A DNA stretch of 38,947 bases from an uncultured Ruminococcus sp. Its GTDB lineage: Bacteria > Bacillota > Clostridia > Oscillospirales > Acutalibacteraceae. This document shows positions 16,613 to 25,378 of the stretch, one piece after another. The DNA lies in assembly GCA_902792115.1 (NCBI GenBank), contig CADAYJ010000037.1, forward strand, positions 1-38,947, written 5' to 3'. The stretch's first letter is position 1; every line of letters begins with the position of its first letter. The translations under genes and the position numbers were made by a program. Under the pieces are notes generated by a model. It saw nothing but the letters and a program-made list of their open reading frames with translations, made no database searches and was not told where the DNA came from.

Positions 16613-17809
16613 ATGGCTAAGAAAAAAATTGCTGATATGCAGGACGACGTAAAGGATATGTTCGCCGCGATGCACGAGCTTGAGAAGACGAAGGGGATCC
16701 CCGTCGAGGTTCTTCTCGAGAACATCGAGCGCTCTATCGAGAAGGCTTGCAAGAGCAGCTACAATAACGACGACGTTGTCTTCAACGTAGACATGGAAAA
16801 CGACGTTTTCGAGGCGTTTATCAGAAAGACGGTCGTTGAGGAGATGACGGATCCGAACCGCGAGATCGAGCAGCACGAAGCGCTCTCGATCGATCCGAAC
16901 GCCGGTATCGGTGAGAAGGTCAAAATAAAGATCGACACAAAGAAGCTCGGAAGGATATCCGTTCAGAACGCAAGAAGCGTTATCCGCCAGGGTATCCGCG
17001 ACAAGGAGCGCGAGATCACGCTCGACGAGTTCAGAAAGAAGAGCAAGGAGATCGTTACGGCTGTCGTTGAGAATATTGATCCCGAGACGGGCAACGCGAC
17101 GATCCGCATCGGCAAGTCTACGGCTACGCTCCCGAAGACGGAGCAGGTCGGCCTCGCCGAGCTGAAGGAGGGCGACAGCGTAAAGGTGTATATCGCCGAG
17201 GTGCGCGAGAACGATCCCACGAAGAAGAAGCCGAGAGGACCGAGAGCCGTTATCAGCCGCACAAGCAGCGACTTTGTAAAGAGGCTGTTTGAGCTTGAGG
17301 TTCCGGAGATCTACGACGGAACGGTCGAGATCATGGCGATCGCAAGAGAGGCAGGCTCCAGAACGAAGCTCGCCGTACAGAGCAAGAACGCGAACGTCGA
17401 TTCCGTCGGCGCGTGCATCGGCTCGAGAGGTATCCGCGTCGCGAAGATCGTCGAGGAGCTTGGCGGAGAGAAGATCGACATCGTCGAGTACAAGGAGGAT
17501 CCGGCTCAGTTTATCGCGGCGGCTCTTTCCCCGGCGTCCGTCGTTTCCGTTGTGCTGAACAACGAGGAGCTGAACGAGTGGCGCGTAACCGTTCCCGACG
17601 GTCAGCTTTCGCTCGCGATCGGCAACCGCGGTCAGAACGCAAGGCTCGCGGCAAGGCTCACGGGCTGCAAGATAGACATTCGCCCCGAAAGCGGCTTCTA
17701 CGGCGACGACGAGGAGGACAGCGTAGTTTCCGAGGACGAGGAGCTTCCCGAGGGCGACGTGATCGCAGATGATACCGACGCGGCAGAGGCTGTCGGCGGC
17801 GAAGAATAA
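16613..17809 (+). CDS. nusA: transcription termination/antitermination factor NusA
   Basis: NusA (398 residues) binds RNA polymerase and nascent RNA and modulates pausing, intrinsic termination and antitermination. The N-terminal polymerase-binding domain covers about 1-125. The S1 domain lies around 130-205. Two KH domains follow, marked by ACIGSRGIRVAKIVEEL and by LAIGNRGQNARLAARLTG. Residues from about 368 are a short acidic tail without the extra repeats of the E. coli protein, as is normal in Firmicutes. It lies 38 bp behind rimP in the conserved order. If the leader hairpin at 16046-16074 acts on transcription, NusA could regulate its own operon. Confidence 0.97.
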   Translation: MAKKKIADMQDDVKDMFAAMHELEKTKGIPVEVLLENIERSIEKACKSSYNNDDVVFNVDMENDVFEAFIRKTVVEEMTDPNREIEQHEALSIDPNAGIGEKVKIKIDTKKLGRISVQNARSVIRQGIRDKEREITLDEFRKKSKEIVTAVVENIDPETGNATIRIGKSTATLPKTEQVGLAELKEGDSVKVYIAEVRENDPTKKKPRGPRAVISRTSSDFVKRLFELEVPEIYDGTVEIMAIAREAGSRTKLAVQSKNANVDSVGACIGSRGIRVAKIVEELGGEKIDIVEYKEDPAQFIAAALSPASVVSVVLNNEELNEWRVTVPDGQLSLAIGNRGQNARLAARLTGCKIDIRPESGFYGDDEEDSVVSEDEELPEGDVIADDTDAAEAVGGEE

Positions 17810-17831
17810 TTAAGTTTTCACGAAGGGCGGA

Positions 17832-18137
17832 ATGACATTGGTTAAGAAAAAAGTGCCTTTGAGAAAATGCAGCGGCTGCGGCGAGATGAAGCCGAAGAGG
17901 GAGCTGATCCGTGTTGTGAAAGCGCCGGACAAACCGGACGAGGGCGAAGGCGCCGAGGCCGCGGTTTCTCTCGATCTCACGGGCAAGAAGCCCGGGCGCG
18001 GAGCGTACGTTTGCAGGAGCGCGGAGTGCCTGAGGCTCGCGCGCAAGGCGAGGCGGTTTGAAAAATCGTTTTCCTGCCGCATTCCGGACAGCGTTTACGA
18101 CAGTATGGAGGAGGAGCTGAAGGCGAGTGAACAGTAA
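17832..18137 (+). CDS. ylxR: YlxR family RNA-binding protein (RNase P modulator type)
   Basis: This is a 101-residue member of the YlxR/DUF448 family. It shows the usual start VPLRKCSGCGEMKPKRELIRVVK and a GAYVCRSAECLRLARKARRFEKSF block, which form the charged RNA-binding face. In other Firmicutes the family member binds RNase P RNA and lowers its activity. An insertion with Glu, Gly and Ala (about residues 36-48) enlarges the loop between the halves. Start choice is between ATG 17832 and TTG 17838; both have AAGGGCGG nearby. The next gene begins inside its last codons. Confidence 0.9.
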   Translation: MTLVKKKVPLRKCSGCGEMKPKRELIRVVKAPDKPDEGEGAEAAVSLDLTGKKPGRGAYVCRSAECLRLARKARRFEKSFSCRIPDSVYDSMEEELKASEQ

Positions 18138-18462
18138 CACTCTCGGCTTTCTGGGGCTTCTCAGAAGAGCTGGCAAGATAACGATCGGCTGCGAGCCTGT
18201 GTGCGAGAGCGCGCGGCTCGGCAAGGCGAGACTTCTGCTTATGGCGGAGGATATCTCGGCAAATACGAAAAAAACTGTACTGAGGCGTACAAAGGCATAT
18301 TACCTGCATACCTATATAATAAGATGCTCCAAGCAGGAGCTGAGCAATGCTCTCGGGAAGCAGGCGGCGGTCATTTCCGTTGACGATGAAAAGGCGGCTT
18401 TGAGCCTCGAAAAAAAGCTCGCCGACGATAAGGAGGAATGTCACTATGATGATCAAATATAA
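18127..18462 (+). CDS. ylxQ: L7Ae-family K-turn RNA-binding protein (YlxQ-like)
   Basis: This 111-residue protein of the ribosomal L7Ae family probably binds kink-turn [22 protein letters not shown] and [18 protein letters not shown] are the family's N-terminal blocks. [15 protein letters not shown] closes the fold. The start is GTG 18127, preceded by GGAGGAGC, which overlaps ylxR by 11 nt. Its end overlaps infB by 17 nt. The overlaps indicate translational coupling. The cellular role of YlxQ is not settled. Confidence 0.9.
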   Translation: MNSNTLGFLGLLRRAGKITIGCEPVCESARLGKARLLLMAEDISANTKKTVLRRTKAYYLHTYIIRCSKQELSNALGKQAAVISVDDEKAALSLEKKLADDKEECHYDDQI

Positions 18463-20890
18463 GCTGAACGAGGTCGCGAAGGACCTCGGGCTCGCGCCGA
18501 AGGACGTTGCGGCGGCGCTCTTTGAGCACTCCGGCGCAAAGGCGAAGAGAAAGAACGCACAGTCCACTCTTACGGAGGACGAGCTTAACGTGATCTTTGA
18601 GTGCTTCACGCAGAAGAACACGATTGACGACGTTGAAGCGTACCTCGCAAAGGGCGCGAAGGCGGAGGAGGAAGCTCCGGCCGAGGTTCAGCCGGAGGAG
18701 AAGCCTGCCGAGGATAAGAGCGAAAAGCAGGAAAAGGCGGAGCCGGCTCCGGCAAAGCAGGAGAAGGCAGAGGAGAAGCCTCAGAAGCAGAAGAAGCAGG
18801 ATAAGCAGGACAAGAGCCGCCGTCAGGGCGACCGCCCGGCAAAGCAGCAGGACAAGAAGCAGGAGCCTGCAAAGCAGGAGCCTGCAAAGCCTGCCGAGGA
18901 TAACGGCAAGGAGAGGCGCCGCGTTATCGACACGAGAGCGGCAGTTGTAGACGTTGAGCGCTACAACGAGAAGTACGACAACCTCGCGAGCGAGAAGATG
19001 AAGCGCTCCGATTCGACCGTTTCCAAGCAGAAGATCAACCAGAAGTCACAGCGCAGAGGCAAGCCGAGAAACTCCCGCAAGGAGACGGAGGCAGAGCGCC
19101 TCAAGAGGATCGCGGCGGAGAGAAAGAGCAAGCAGATCACCGTATCTATCCCGGACGAGATCGTCGTTTCCGAGCTTGCGAGCCGCCTGAGAGTTACGGC
19201 AAACGAGCTTGTAAAGACTCTCTTCCTGATGGGGCAGATGGCGACGGTCAACGACGTTATCGACTTCGATACGGCTTCCCTCGCCGCTATGGAGCTTCAC
19301 GCAAAGGTAGAGCATGAGGTGGAGGTTCCGATCGAGGAGCAGATCATCGACGACAGCGAGGATACCGATGAGAACCTTCAGGAGCGCGCTCCCGTCGTCG
19401 TTGTCATGGGACACGTTGACCACGGTAAAACCTCGCTTCTCGACGCGATCCGCGAGGAGAACGTCACTGCGACGGAGGCAGGCGGAATCACGCAGCACAT
19501 CGGCGCATACAGGGCGCGCATTAACGACAGGGAGATCACCTTCCTCGACACGCCCGGACACGAGGCATTCACGACGATGCGCGCAAGAGGCGCTCAGGTA
19601 ACGGATATCGCCGTTCTCGTCGTTGCGGCGGACGACGGTATCATGCCGCAGACGATCGAGGCGATCAACCACGCGAAGGCTGCCGACGTTTCGATCATCG
19701 TCGCGATCAACAAGATAGATAAGGAAGGCGCGGACATCGACCGCGTTAAGACGCAGCTCACGGAATACAACATAGTTCCCGAGGAGTGGGGCGGCGATGT
19801 TCCCTGTATCCCCGTTTCGGCGAAGAAGCGCATCGGCATCGAGGATCTTCTCGAGATGATCCTTCTCGTAGCGGACATGAAGGAGCTGAGAGCAAACCCG
19901 GACAGAGCGGCAAAGGGAACCGTTATCGAGGCGAAGCTCGACAAGGGCAGAGGCCCCGTTGCGACGGTCCTCGTTCAGAACGGTACGCTCAACGTCGGCG
20001 ACATCGTAGTAGCCGGCACGGCGGTAGGCCGCGTCAGAGCTATGATGGACTACAAGGGCAAGCGCGTCAAGACGGCAGGCCCGTCATACCCCGTTGAGAT
20101 AACGGGACTTGACGACGTTCCCACCGGCGGCGATACGTTCAACGCCGTAACGGACGAGCGCCTCGCAAGAGAGCTTGTTGAGCAGAGAAAGTCGAAGGCG
20201 AAGGAGGAGCTGTTCAACTCCATGCGCCCGAAGGCGGTAACGCTCGAAAACCTCTTCGACCAGATGCAGCAGGGCGAGATGAAGGAGCTGCAGATCATCG
20301 TCAAGGCGGACGTTCAGGGCTCCGTCGAGGCTGTCACGCAGTCGCTTCTCAAGCTGTCGAACGACGAGGTAAGGATCAATGTTATCCACGGCGCTGTCGG
20401 CGCGATCAACGAGTCCGACGTAATGCTCGCATCGGCCTCCGGTGCGATCATCGTTGGCTTTAACGTGCGCCCCGATTCCGTCGCAGAGGAGAACGCGAAG
20501 CGCGACGGCGTAGACCTGCGCTGCTACCGCGTCATTTACGACTGCCTCGAGGAGATCGAGAGCGCTATGAAGGGTATGCTCGCTCCGAAGACGAGAGAGG
20601 TCGTATACGGCAAGGCTGAGTGCCGCAACGTCATCAAGATCAAGAGCATCGGCTTCATCGCCGGCTCGTACGTCCTCAGCGGCAAGATCGTCAGAAATTC
20701 GCAGGCGAGAGTCGTCCGCGACGGCATCGTTATCTTTGAGGACGCGATCAGCTCGCTGCAGCGCTTCAAGGACGCCGTCAAGGAGGTCAGCGCCGGCTAT
20801 GAGTGCGGTATCGGTCTTGAAAAGTTTGCCGACCTCAAGGAAGGCGACGTTATCGAGAGCTTCGGCATCGAGGAGTACCGCGACGAATAA
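18446..20890 (+). CDS. infB: translation initiation factor IF-2
   Basis: IF-2 (814 residues) places initiator tRNA on the ribosome and promotes subunit joining with GTP. Residues 1-55 form a first IF2N domain, followed by a long Lys/Glu/Gln/Ala/Pro-rich low-complexity region to about 150. A second IF2N domain lies near 230-285. The GTPase domain shows [14 protein letters not shown] (G1), [10 protein letters not shown] (G2), DTPGHEAF (G3), NKID (G4) and SAKK (G5). Domains II, III and the C-terminal domain follow at full length. AAGGAGGA (18430-18437) places the start at ATG 18446, with a second ATG just after it. The low-complexity stretch explains a local change of base use; it is a family habit and not a sign of transfer. 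Confidence 0.98.
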   Translation: MMIKYKLNEVAKDLGLAPKDVAAALFEHSGAKAKRKNAQSTLTEDELNVIFECFTQKNTIDDVEAYLAKGAKAEEEAPAEVQPEEKPAEDKSEKQEKAEPAPAKQEKAEEKPQKQKKQDKQDKSRRQGDRPAKQQDKKQEPAKQEPAKPAEDNGKERRRVIDTRAAVVDVERYNEKYDNLASEKMKRSDSTVSKQKINQKSQRRGKPRNSRKETEAERLKRIAAERKSKQITVSIPDEIVVSELASRLRVTANELVKTLFLMGQMATVNDVIDFDTASLAAMELHAKVEHEVEVPIEEQIIDDSEDTDENLQERAPVVVVMGHVDHGKTSLLDAIREENVTATEAGGITQHIGAYRARINDREITFLDTPGHEAFTTMRARGAQVTDIAVLVVAADDGIMPQTIEAINHAKAADVSIIVAINKIDKEGADIDRVKTQLTEYNIVPEEWGGDVPCIPVSAKKRIGIEDLLEMILLVADMKELRANPDRAAKGTVIEAKLDKGRGPVATVLVQNGTLNVGDIVVAGTAVGRVRAMMDYKGKRVKTAGPSYPVEITGLDDVPTGGDTFNAVTDERLARELVEQRKSKAKEELFNSMRPKAVTLENLFDQMQQGEMKELQIIVKADVQGSVEAVTQSLLKLSNDEVRINVIHGAVGAINESDVMLASASGAIIVGFNVRPDSVAEENAKRDGVDLRCYRVIYDCLEEIESAMKGMLAPKTREVVYGKAECRNVIKIKSIGFIAGSYVLSGKIVRNSQARVVRDGIVIFEDAISSLQRFKDAVKEVSAGYECGIGLEKFADLKEGDVIESFGIEEYRDE

Positions 20891-20941
20891 ATATAGTGTT
20901 GAGTGTGCAGACCGAAATACTGTATAAACTGGAGAAATAAA

Positions 20942-21325
20942 ATGGCAAGTCACAAATTGGGAAGAAACACGGAGGATATCAAGCGCGAGCTTACGGCTGT
21001 TCTGCGCGAACTGAAGGATCCCCGCGTTGCAAATATCATGCTCAGTGTTGTGAGGGTTGACGTTTCAAGAGACCTCAGCTACTGCAAGGTCTACGTCAGC
21101 GCGATGGAGGGGCTGGACGCCGCGAATACGGCTGTTAAGGCGCTCAAAAGCGCAGCAGGGTACATTCGCCGCGAGGTCGGCTCACGCCTTTCGCTTCGCC
21201 ACGTTCCGGCGATGACGTTTGAGGCGACGGACTCTATCGAATACAGCGCGAATATCTCGCATATCCTGAGCGAGCTTAATATAAAGGACGGTGAAGAAGA
21301 TGGCGAAGACGACGGATCTGAATGA
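20942..21325 (+). CDS. rbfA: 30S ribosome-binding factor RbfA
   Basis: RbfA (127 residues) binds the immature 30S subunit and helps mature the 5' end of 16S rRNA. Visible family marks are KLGRNTEDIKRELTAVLRELKDPRV, the strand DVSRDLSYCKVYVSAM and SLRHVPAMTFEATDSIEYS. The C-terminal tail is acidic. The ATG at 20942 is preceded by TGGAGAAA; an in-frame ATG at 20903 has no ribosome binding site. The 3' end overlaps the next gene by 26 nt. Confidence 0.95.
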   Translation: MASHKLGRNTEDIKRELTAVLRELKDPRVANIMLSVVRVDVSRDLSYCKVYVSAMEGLDAANTAVKALKSAAGYIRREVGSRLSLRHVPAMTFEATDSIEYSANISHILSELNIKDGEEDGEDDGSE

Positions 21326-22265
21326 TATCGCAAATGCGCTCAGAGAAGCGGACGACTTCGCGATCCTTACTCACCAGTACCCGGACGGAGATACCGTCGG
21401 CTCGGCGTTTGCGCTCTGCCGCGCTCTGAGGAAGCTCGGAAAGCGCGCCGGAGTCGTTGTGAACGGCAAGCTGGACAAGAAATTCGACTATCTCCTCAAC
21501 AATTACGAGGATCAGGATTTCAAATACAAGACGGTCGTTACCGTCGATATCGCTGCGCCTCAGCTTCTCGGCGAGCTTCGGGAGGAATTTGAGGGCAGGA
21601 TCGACATCAGCATCGACCACCATACGTCGAACAGCATCGAGGCAAAGCTGTCGTACGTCGATCCGAAGGCGGCGAACGCCGAAAATGTGCTGGAGCTTAT
21701 CAGGCTTCTCAAAGCGGAGTTTGACAAGGATATGGCGAATGCTATCTACACAGGCATCTGCACCGACACGGGCTGCTTCAAATTTTCCAACGTCAACTCG
21801 GCGACGATGCGCGCAGCGGCGGACATGATGGATATCGGCTGCGACAGCACGGAGATAAACCGCGTAATGTTCGACCTCAAGTCGATGGCGCGTATTCGCA
21901 TGGAGAAGGCGGTGCTCGATTCGCTCACGCTCCACGCCGGCGGCATGATCGCCGTTGTGAACACCACGATCGAGATGGAGCATGAGACGGGCGTGGGAGA
22001 CACGGATATGGACGGCATCGCTTCGATACCGAGGCAGATCGAGGGCGTTTACATCGGTATCACGATCAAGGAAAAGGACGCCGGCAGATACCGCATCAGC
22101 ATCAGGACGCTCGCCCCGTGCGACGCTTCGCGCATCGCCGAGGAGTTCGGCGGCGGAGGCCACCACGCGGCGGCAGGCTGCACCATGACGGGCGGCCTTT
22201 ACGACGTGAAGACAAGGATCGTCGAGGCGGCGAAGGCCGAGCTTGAGCGCGCAGGTGTGAAATGA
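21300..22265 (+). CDS. nrnA: DHH/DHHA1 phosphoesterase, NrnA-type nanoRNase/pAp phosphatase
   Basis: This 321-residue enzyme probably degrades short oligoribonucleotides and 3'-phosphoadenosine 5'-phosphate. The DHH domain shows FAILTHQYPDGDTVGSAFAL, VTVDIAAPQLLG and ISIDHHTSNS with the metal-binding DHH. GICTDTGCF supplies another metal ligand. The DHHA1 domain near the C-terminus contains EEFGGGGHHAAAGCTM. The ATG at 21300 has AAGGACGG 9 bp upstream; a GTG at 21291 is the alternative. It overlaps rbfA by 26 nt and truB by 4 nt, the usual Firmicutes arrangement. Confidence 0.94.
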   Translation: MAKTTDLNDIANALREADDFAILTHQYPDGDTVGSAFALCRALRKLGKRAGVVVNGKLDKKFDYLLNNYEDQDFKYKTVVTVDIAAPQLLGELREEFEGRIDISIDHHTSNSIEAKLSYVDPKAANAENVLELIRLLKAEFDKDMANAIYTGICTDTGCFKFSNVNSATMRAAADMMDIGCDSTEINRVMFDLKSMARIRMEKAVLDSLTLHAGGMIAVVNTTIEMEHETGVGDTDMDGIASIPRQIEGVYIGITIKEKDAGRYRISIRTLAPCDASRIAEEFGGGGHHAAAGCTMTGGLYDVKTRIVEAAKAELERAGVK

Positions 22266-23179
22266 ACGGCGTTATCGTTGTGAACAAGCCGCAGGAATTT
22301 ACGTCGTTTGACGTCGTGGCAGTTATGAGAAGGCTCTGCGGTCAGAGGAAGATCGGCCACACGGGAACTCTCGATCCGATGGCGGAGGGCGTCCTTCCGC
22401 TTCTGCTCGGAACGGCGACGCGCGCGCAGGATATTCTCCCCGACAGCGACAAGGAGTACATAGCCGGGTTTTCCCTCGGCATGACGACGGACACGCTCGA
22501 CATATGGGGCGAGGAGAGGTCGCGCAGCAGCAGGCGCGTAACGAGAGACGAGCTGCTTGCGCTTATCCCGGAGTTCACGGGCGGGATATCGCAGCTTCCG
22601 CCGATGTATTCCGCCGTCAAGAAAAACGGAGTACGGCTCTACGACCTCGCGCGGCAGGGCGCCGTCGTCGAGAGAGAGCCGAGAAACGTCACGATAACGG
22701 AGCTTGAGCTGCTTTCTTACGACGAGGAGAGCCGCAGCGGCAGACTCAGGGTGCTGTGCTCCAAGGGCACGTATATCCGCTCGCTGATAGACGATATCGG
22801 CGCAAGGCTCGGAGCAGGCGGCGTTATGACGTCGCTCGTGCGAACAAAGGCGTGCGGCTTTACGCTCGAAGACGCGAGGACGCTCGGCGAGATACGCTGC
22901 CTTTCGGAGGAGGGCGAAAAAAGCGAAAATACGCGCGCTCTTCTCAGAAGCGTGGAGAGCCTTTTCACGGATTACGACAGGCTTTCCGTGAGCGACAAGC
23001 AGGCGGTGCGCTTCAGAAACGGCAATCCGCTCGACCTTGCAAAGACGGAGCTTCGCTCCGGCGCGCGTGAAGGGCAGCTTCTCCGTGTTTGCAGCCGCAG
23101 CGGCGAATTTATCGCGCTCGGCAGGGTGGAGGGAGGCTCTGTCAAGGTCTTCAAAATGTTCTGGCAAAAAGAATCATAG
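22262..23179 (+). CDS. truB: tRNA pseudouridine-55 synthase
   Basis: TruB (305 residues) makes pseudouridine 55 in the T loop of tRNAs and acts as a tRNA-folding aid. The catalytic motif GHTGTLDPMAEGVLPLLLG carries the active Asp near residue 39. QLPPMYSAVKKNGVRLYDLAR and CSKGTYIRSLIDDIG are the other conserved blocks. The C-terminal PUA-like region is present. It starts with ATG overlapping the nrnA stop (ATGA). In many Firmicutes ribF follows; here a lipoprotein gene does. Confidence 0.97.
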   Translation: MNGVIVVNKPQEFTSFDVVAVMRRLCGQRKIGHTGTLDPMAEGVLPLLLGTATRAQDILPDSDKEYIAGFSLGMTTDTLDIWGEERSRSSRRVTRDELLALIPEFTGGISQLPPMYSAVKKNGVRLYDLARQGAVVEREPRNVTITELELLSYDEESRSGRLRVLCSKGTYIRSLIDDIGARLGAGGVMTSLVRTKACGFTLEDARTLGEIRCLSEEGEKSENTRALLRSVESLFTDYDRLSVSDKQAVRFRNGNPLDLAKTELRSGAREGQLLRVCSRSGEFIALGRVEGGSVKVFKMFWQKES

Positions 23180-23200
23180 AGCTTTTCAAGGAGAAACAAA

Positions 23201-23749
23201 ATGAATAAACTGATTTCAATAATTGCAGCCGGGGCTGTGGCAGCCGTTTTATTTACTGGCTGCACGGGCGACGCTCAGAGCACGCCCTCCGCGTCCTCCG
23301 ATGCCGCTTCTCAGACGGAGAGCGGCGAGACTATGACGGGCGACGGCACAAAGTCTCCGTCAGCTTACAGCAAGGATTTTAACGGATTCGTTCAGTATAT
23401 GACGGACAACGGCTTTGTTGACGGCGAGGGTACAGACCTCACGGCGGCGGCGATCGGCGCGAAGACAGGCAAGCGCTTCACCGTATCGAGCGGCGTTTCA
23501 AAGCACACCGTCGAGCTTTACGAGTACGAGGATCAGACGTCGGAGATAGCGCAGAAGACGATCTCAAACGCGCGCAGCGACGGCTCGTTCCATCTTTTCG
23601 ACAGCACAGAGACTATGACGAAGAACACGCTCGCCGTCGTAAGCGACGACGGACGCTTCCTGATGCTTTACACCGACAGCTCCGAGAGCGACGGCACGAA
23701 CCAGCAGCGCGACGACGCGGCGCAGGCGGTCAGGAATTTCAGCAAGTAA
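23201..23749 (+). CDS. small secreted lipoprotein of unknown function
   Basis: This is a 182-residue protein. Residues 1-17 are a signal peptide ending in the lipobox LFTGC, so Cys21 should be lipid-modified and the protein anchored outside the membrane. A Ser/Thr-rich linker follows to about residue 55. The globular part (about 57-182) has no motif I recognise. TVELYEYEDQTSEIAQKTI and LAVVSDDGRFLMLYTD look like a compact alpha/beta fold. AAGGAG precedes ATG 23201. It lies 21 bp behind truB and ends at a strong terminator, so it is probably the last gene of that operon although its job must differ. Confidence 0.8.
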   Translation: MNKLISIIAAGAVAAVLFTGCTGDAQSTPSASSDAASQTESGETMTGDGTKSPSAYSKDFNGFVQYMTDNGFVDGEGTDLTAAAIGAKTGKRFTVSSGVSKHTVELYEYEDQTSEIAQKTISNARSDGSFHLFDSTETMTKNTLAVVSDDGRFLMLYTDSSESDGTNQQRDDAAQAVRNFSK

Positions 23750-23796
23750 AAGATTCCGCCGTCCCGGTTTGCCGATAAAAGAGCTTCCGGCAGCAT

Positions 23797-23830
23797 ACCC
23801 CCGTACCGTCTTATGGTGCGGGGGTTTTTT
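23797..23830 (+). terminator. rho-independent terminator after the lipoprotein gene
   Basis: ACCCCCGTACC (23797-23807) pairs with GGTGCGGGGGT (23815-23825), followed by TTTTTT. It ends the rimP-to-lipoprotein transcript. Confidence 0.92.
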
Positions 23831-23905
23831 CGGCGCGGCGGCAGCGCCCGGTTTTGAAGGAATCGTTTGCAAATCCTGCAATTTTCTCCGTCAGCCGTCG
23901 GTTAA

Positions 23906-23928
23906 ATGCGCTTTGGCGCGTGTTTTTT
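23906..23928 (+). terminator. possible second, backup terminator
   Basis: ATGCGC (23906-23911) pairs with GCGCGT (23916-23921) around TTTG, followed by GTTTTTT. It is short, and lies between the first terminator and the serC promoter. No gene lies in 23831-24002. Confidence 0.5.
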
Positions 23929-24002
23929 CGCAGCCTGAAACAAAAAATCCGCAATTTTTAAAAAAAATTAACGATTACAGCCGCTTTTTTTCGCAAAAAC
24001 AT

Positions 24003-24031
24003 TTGACTCTCATTTAATATTGTAATATAAT
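24003..24031 (+). promoter_or_regulatory. sigma-A promoter of serC-serA
   Basis: TTGACT (24003-24008), a 17-bp spacer and perfect TATAAT (24026-24031). The predicted leader before serC is about 115 nt. Confidence 0.9.
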
Positions 24032-24079
24032 AAATTGTGTGCTTTCCACGCTCGTGTACGCTGCACGGCGCAAGGCATA

Positions 24080-24113
24080 TCCGGAGGGCTGCCGGAGGTC
24101 TGCAAGGTCCGGC
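24080..24113 (+). promoter_or_regulatory. serC leader RNA with mutually exclusive hairpins
   Basis: GCCGGA (24091-24096) can pair with TCCGGC (24108-24113). The same CCGGA can instead pair with TCCGG at 24080-24084. The two helices exclude each other, the layout seen in attenuators and riboswitches. No terminator T-tract follows directly, and the ribosome binding site GGAGG lies 27 nt later. There is no T-box sequence. Function is unproven. Confidence 0.4.
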
Positions 24114-24152
24114 TGTCGTGTCGATTAACTATATTTTTTGGAGGCTTTAAAA

Positions 24153-25238
24153 ATGAGCAGAGTTTATAATTTTTCAGCAGGTCCGTCTATGCTCCCTGAG
24201 GCTGTTTTGAAGAAAGCCGCAGAGGAAATGCTCGACTACGAGGGCTGCGGTCAGTCCGTAATGGAGATGTCCCACCGTTCCAAGGTGTTCGATAAGATCA
24301 TCAAGGACGCAGAGAAGCTCGTAAGAGAGCTTATGAACGTGCCGGACAATTACAAGGTGCTTTTCCTTCAGGGCGGCGGCTCCTCGCAGTTCACGATGGT
24401 AGCTCAGAACCTGATGAATAAGAATAACAAGGCTGATTACATCATCACAGGCCAGTGGGCAAAGAAGGCGTGGAAGGAGGCTTCCCGCTACGGCGACGCA
24501 AAGGCTGTTGCTTCCTCCGAGGATAAGGTCTTCTCCTACATCCCGAAGACGACGAGAGCAGACTTCCGCGACGATGCAGATTACGTTTACATCTGCATGA
24601 ACAACACGATCTACGGTACGGTTTACCATGAGCTTCCCGATACGGGCGATATTCCGCTCGTTGCAGATATCTCCTCCTGCATCATGTCCGAGCCGATCGA
24701 CGTTTCCAAGTTCGGTCTTCTCTTCGCAGGCGCTCAGAAGAACCTCGCTCCCGCAGGTCTTACGATCGTTATCGTTCGCGAGGATCTCATCGGCAACGCT
24801 ATGGATATCACTCCGAATATGTTCAACTACAAGACTCACGCAGACGCTGATTCCCTCTTCAACACACCTCCGTGCTACACGATCTACATCGCAAAGCTCG
24901 TTATGGAGTGGATCAAGAACGAGGTCGGCGGCCTTGAGAAGATGAAGGAGCGCAACGAGAAGAAGGCGAATATCCTTTACGGCTTCCTCGACAGCTCGGA
25001 GCTCTTCAAGGGTACGGTAGTTCCCGAGGATCGTTCGCTCATGAACGTGCCGTTCGTAACGGGCGACGCAGACCTCGACGCTAAGTTCGTCAAGGAGGCA
25101 ACAGAGGCAGGCTTCGTAAATATCAAGGGCCACAGAACGGTCGGCGGCATGAGAGCGTCCATCTACAACGCTATGCCGGTCGAGGGCGTTGAGAAGCTCG
25201 TTGCATTCATGAAGGACTTCGAGGCGGCTAATTCGTAA
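24153..25238 (+). CDS. serC: phosphoserine aminotransferase
   Basis: SerC (361 residues) converts 3-phosphohydroxypyruvate and glutamate to phosphoserine in serine synthesis, using PLP. VYNFSAGPSMLPEAVL opens the protein. LQGGGSSQFTMV and DISSCIMSEPIDVSKFGLLFAGAQKNLAPAG are conserved blocks, the latter with the PLP-binding Lys after AQ. HRTVGGMRASIYNAMP ends the fold. TTGGAGG (24138-24144) gives ATG 24153 ideal spacing, so the TTG itself is not the start. serA follows after 140 bp, so serine synthesis is grouped; serB is not in the window. Confidence 0.96.
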   Translation: MSRVYNFSAGPSMLPEAVLKKAAEEMLDYEGCGQSVMEMSHRSKVFDKIIKDAEKLVRELMNVPDNYKVLFLQGGGSSQFTMVAQNLMNKNNKADYIITGQWAKKAWKEASRYGDAKAVASSEDKVFSYIPKTTRADFRDDADYVYICMNNTIYGTVYHELPDTGDIPLVADISSCIMSEPIDVSKFGLLFAGAQKNLAPAGLTIVIVREDLIGNAMDITPNMFNYKTHADADSLFNTPPCYTIYIAKLVMEWIKNEVGGLEKMKERNEKKANILYGFLDSSELFKGTVVPEDRSLMNVPFVTGDADLDAKFVKEATEAGFVNIKGHRTVGGMRASIYNAMPVEGVEKLVAFMKDFEAANS

Positions 25239-25378
25239 TAATTCCCGGAATGCGGAGCCTGGGAAACGCTCGCTTCGCACCCCGGCGCATGATTTATGTA
25301 TTCATTAGGGCGGCACAGGCGGCGCGGCAAGGCACCGCCTTTGCTCCATTTATTTAAATATTATTGGAGATGACAAAA

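Noticed and set aside
24032-24152. T-box or known riboswitch before serC
   Set aside because: No T-box sequence, no terminator tail and no known aptamer core. Reported only as a structured leader.
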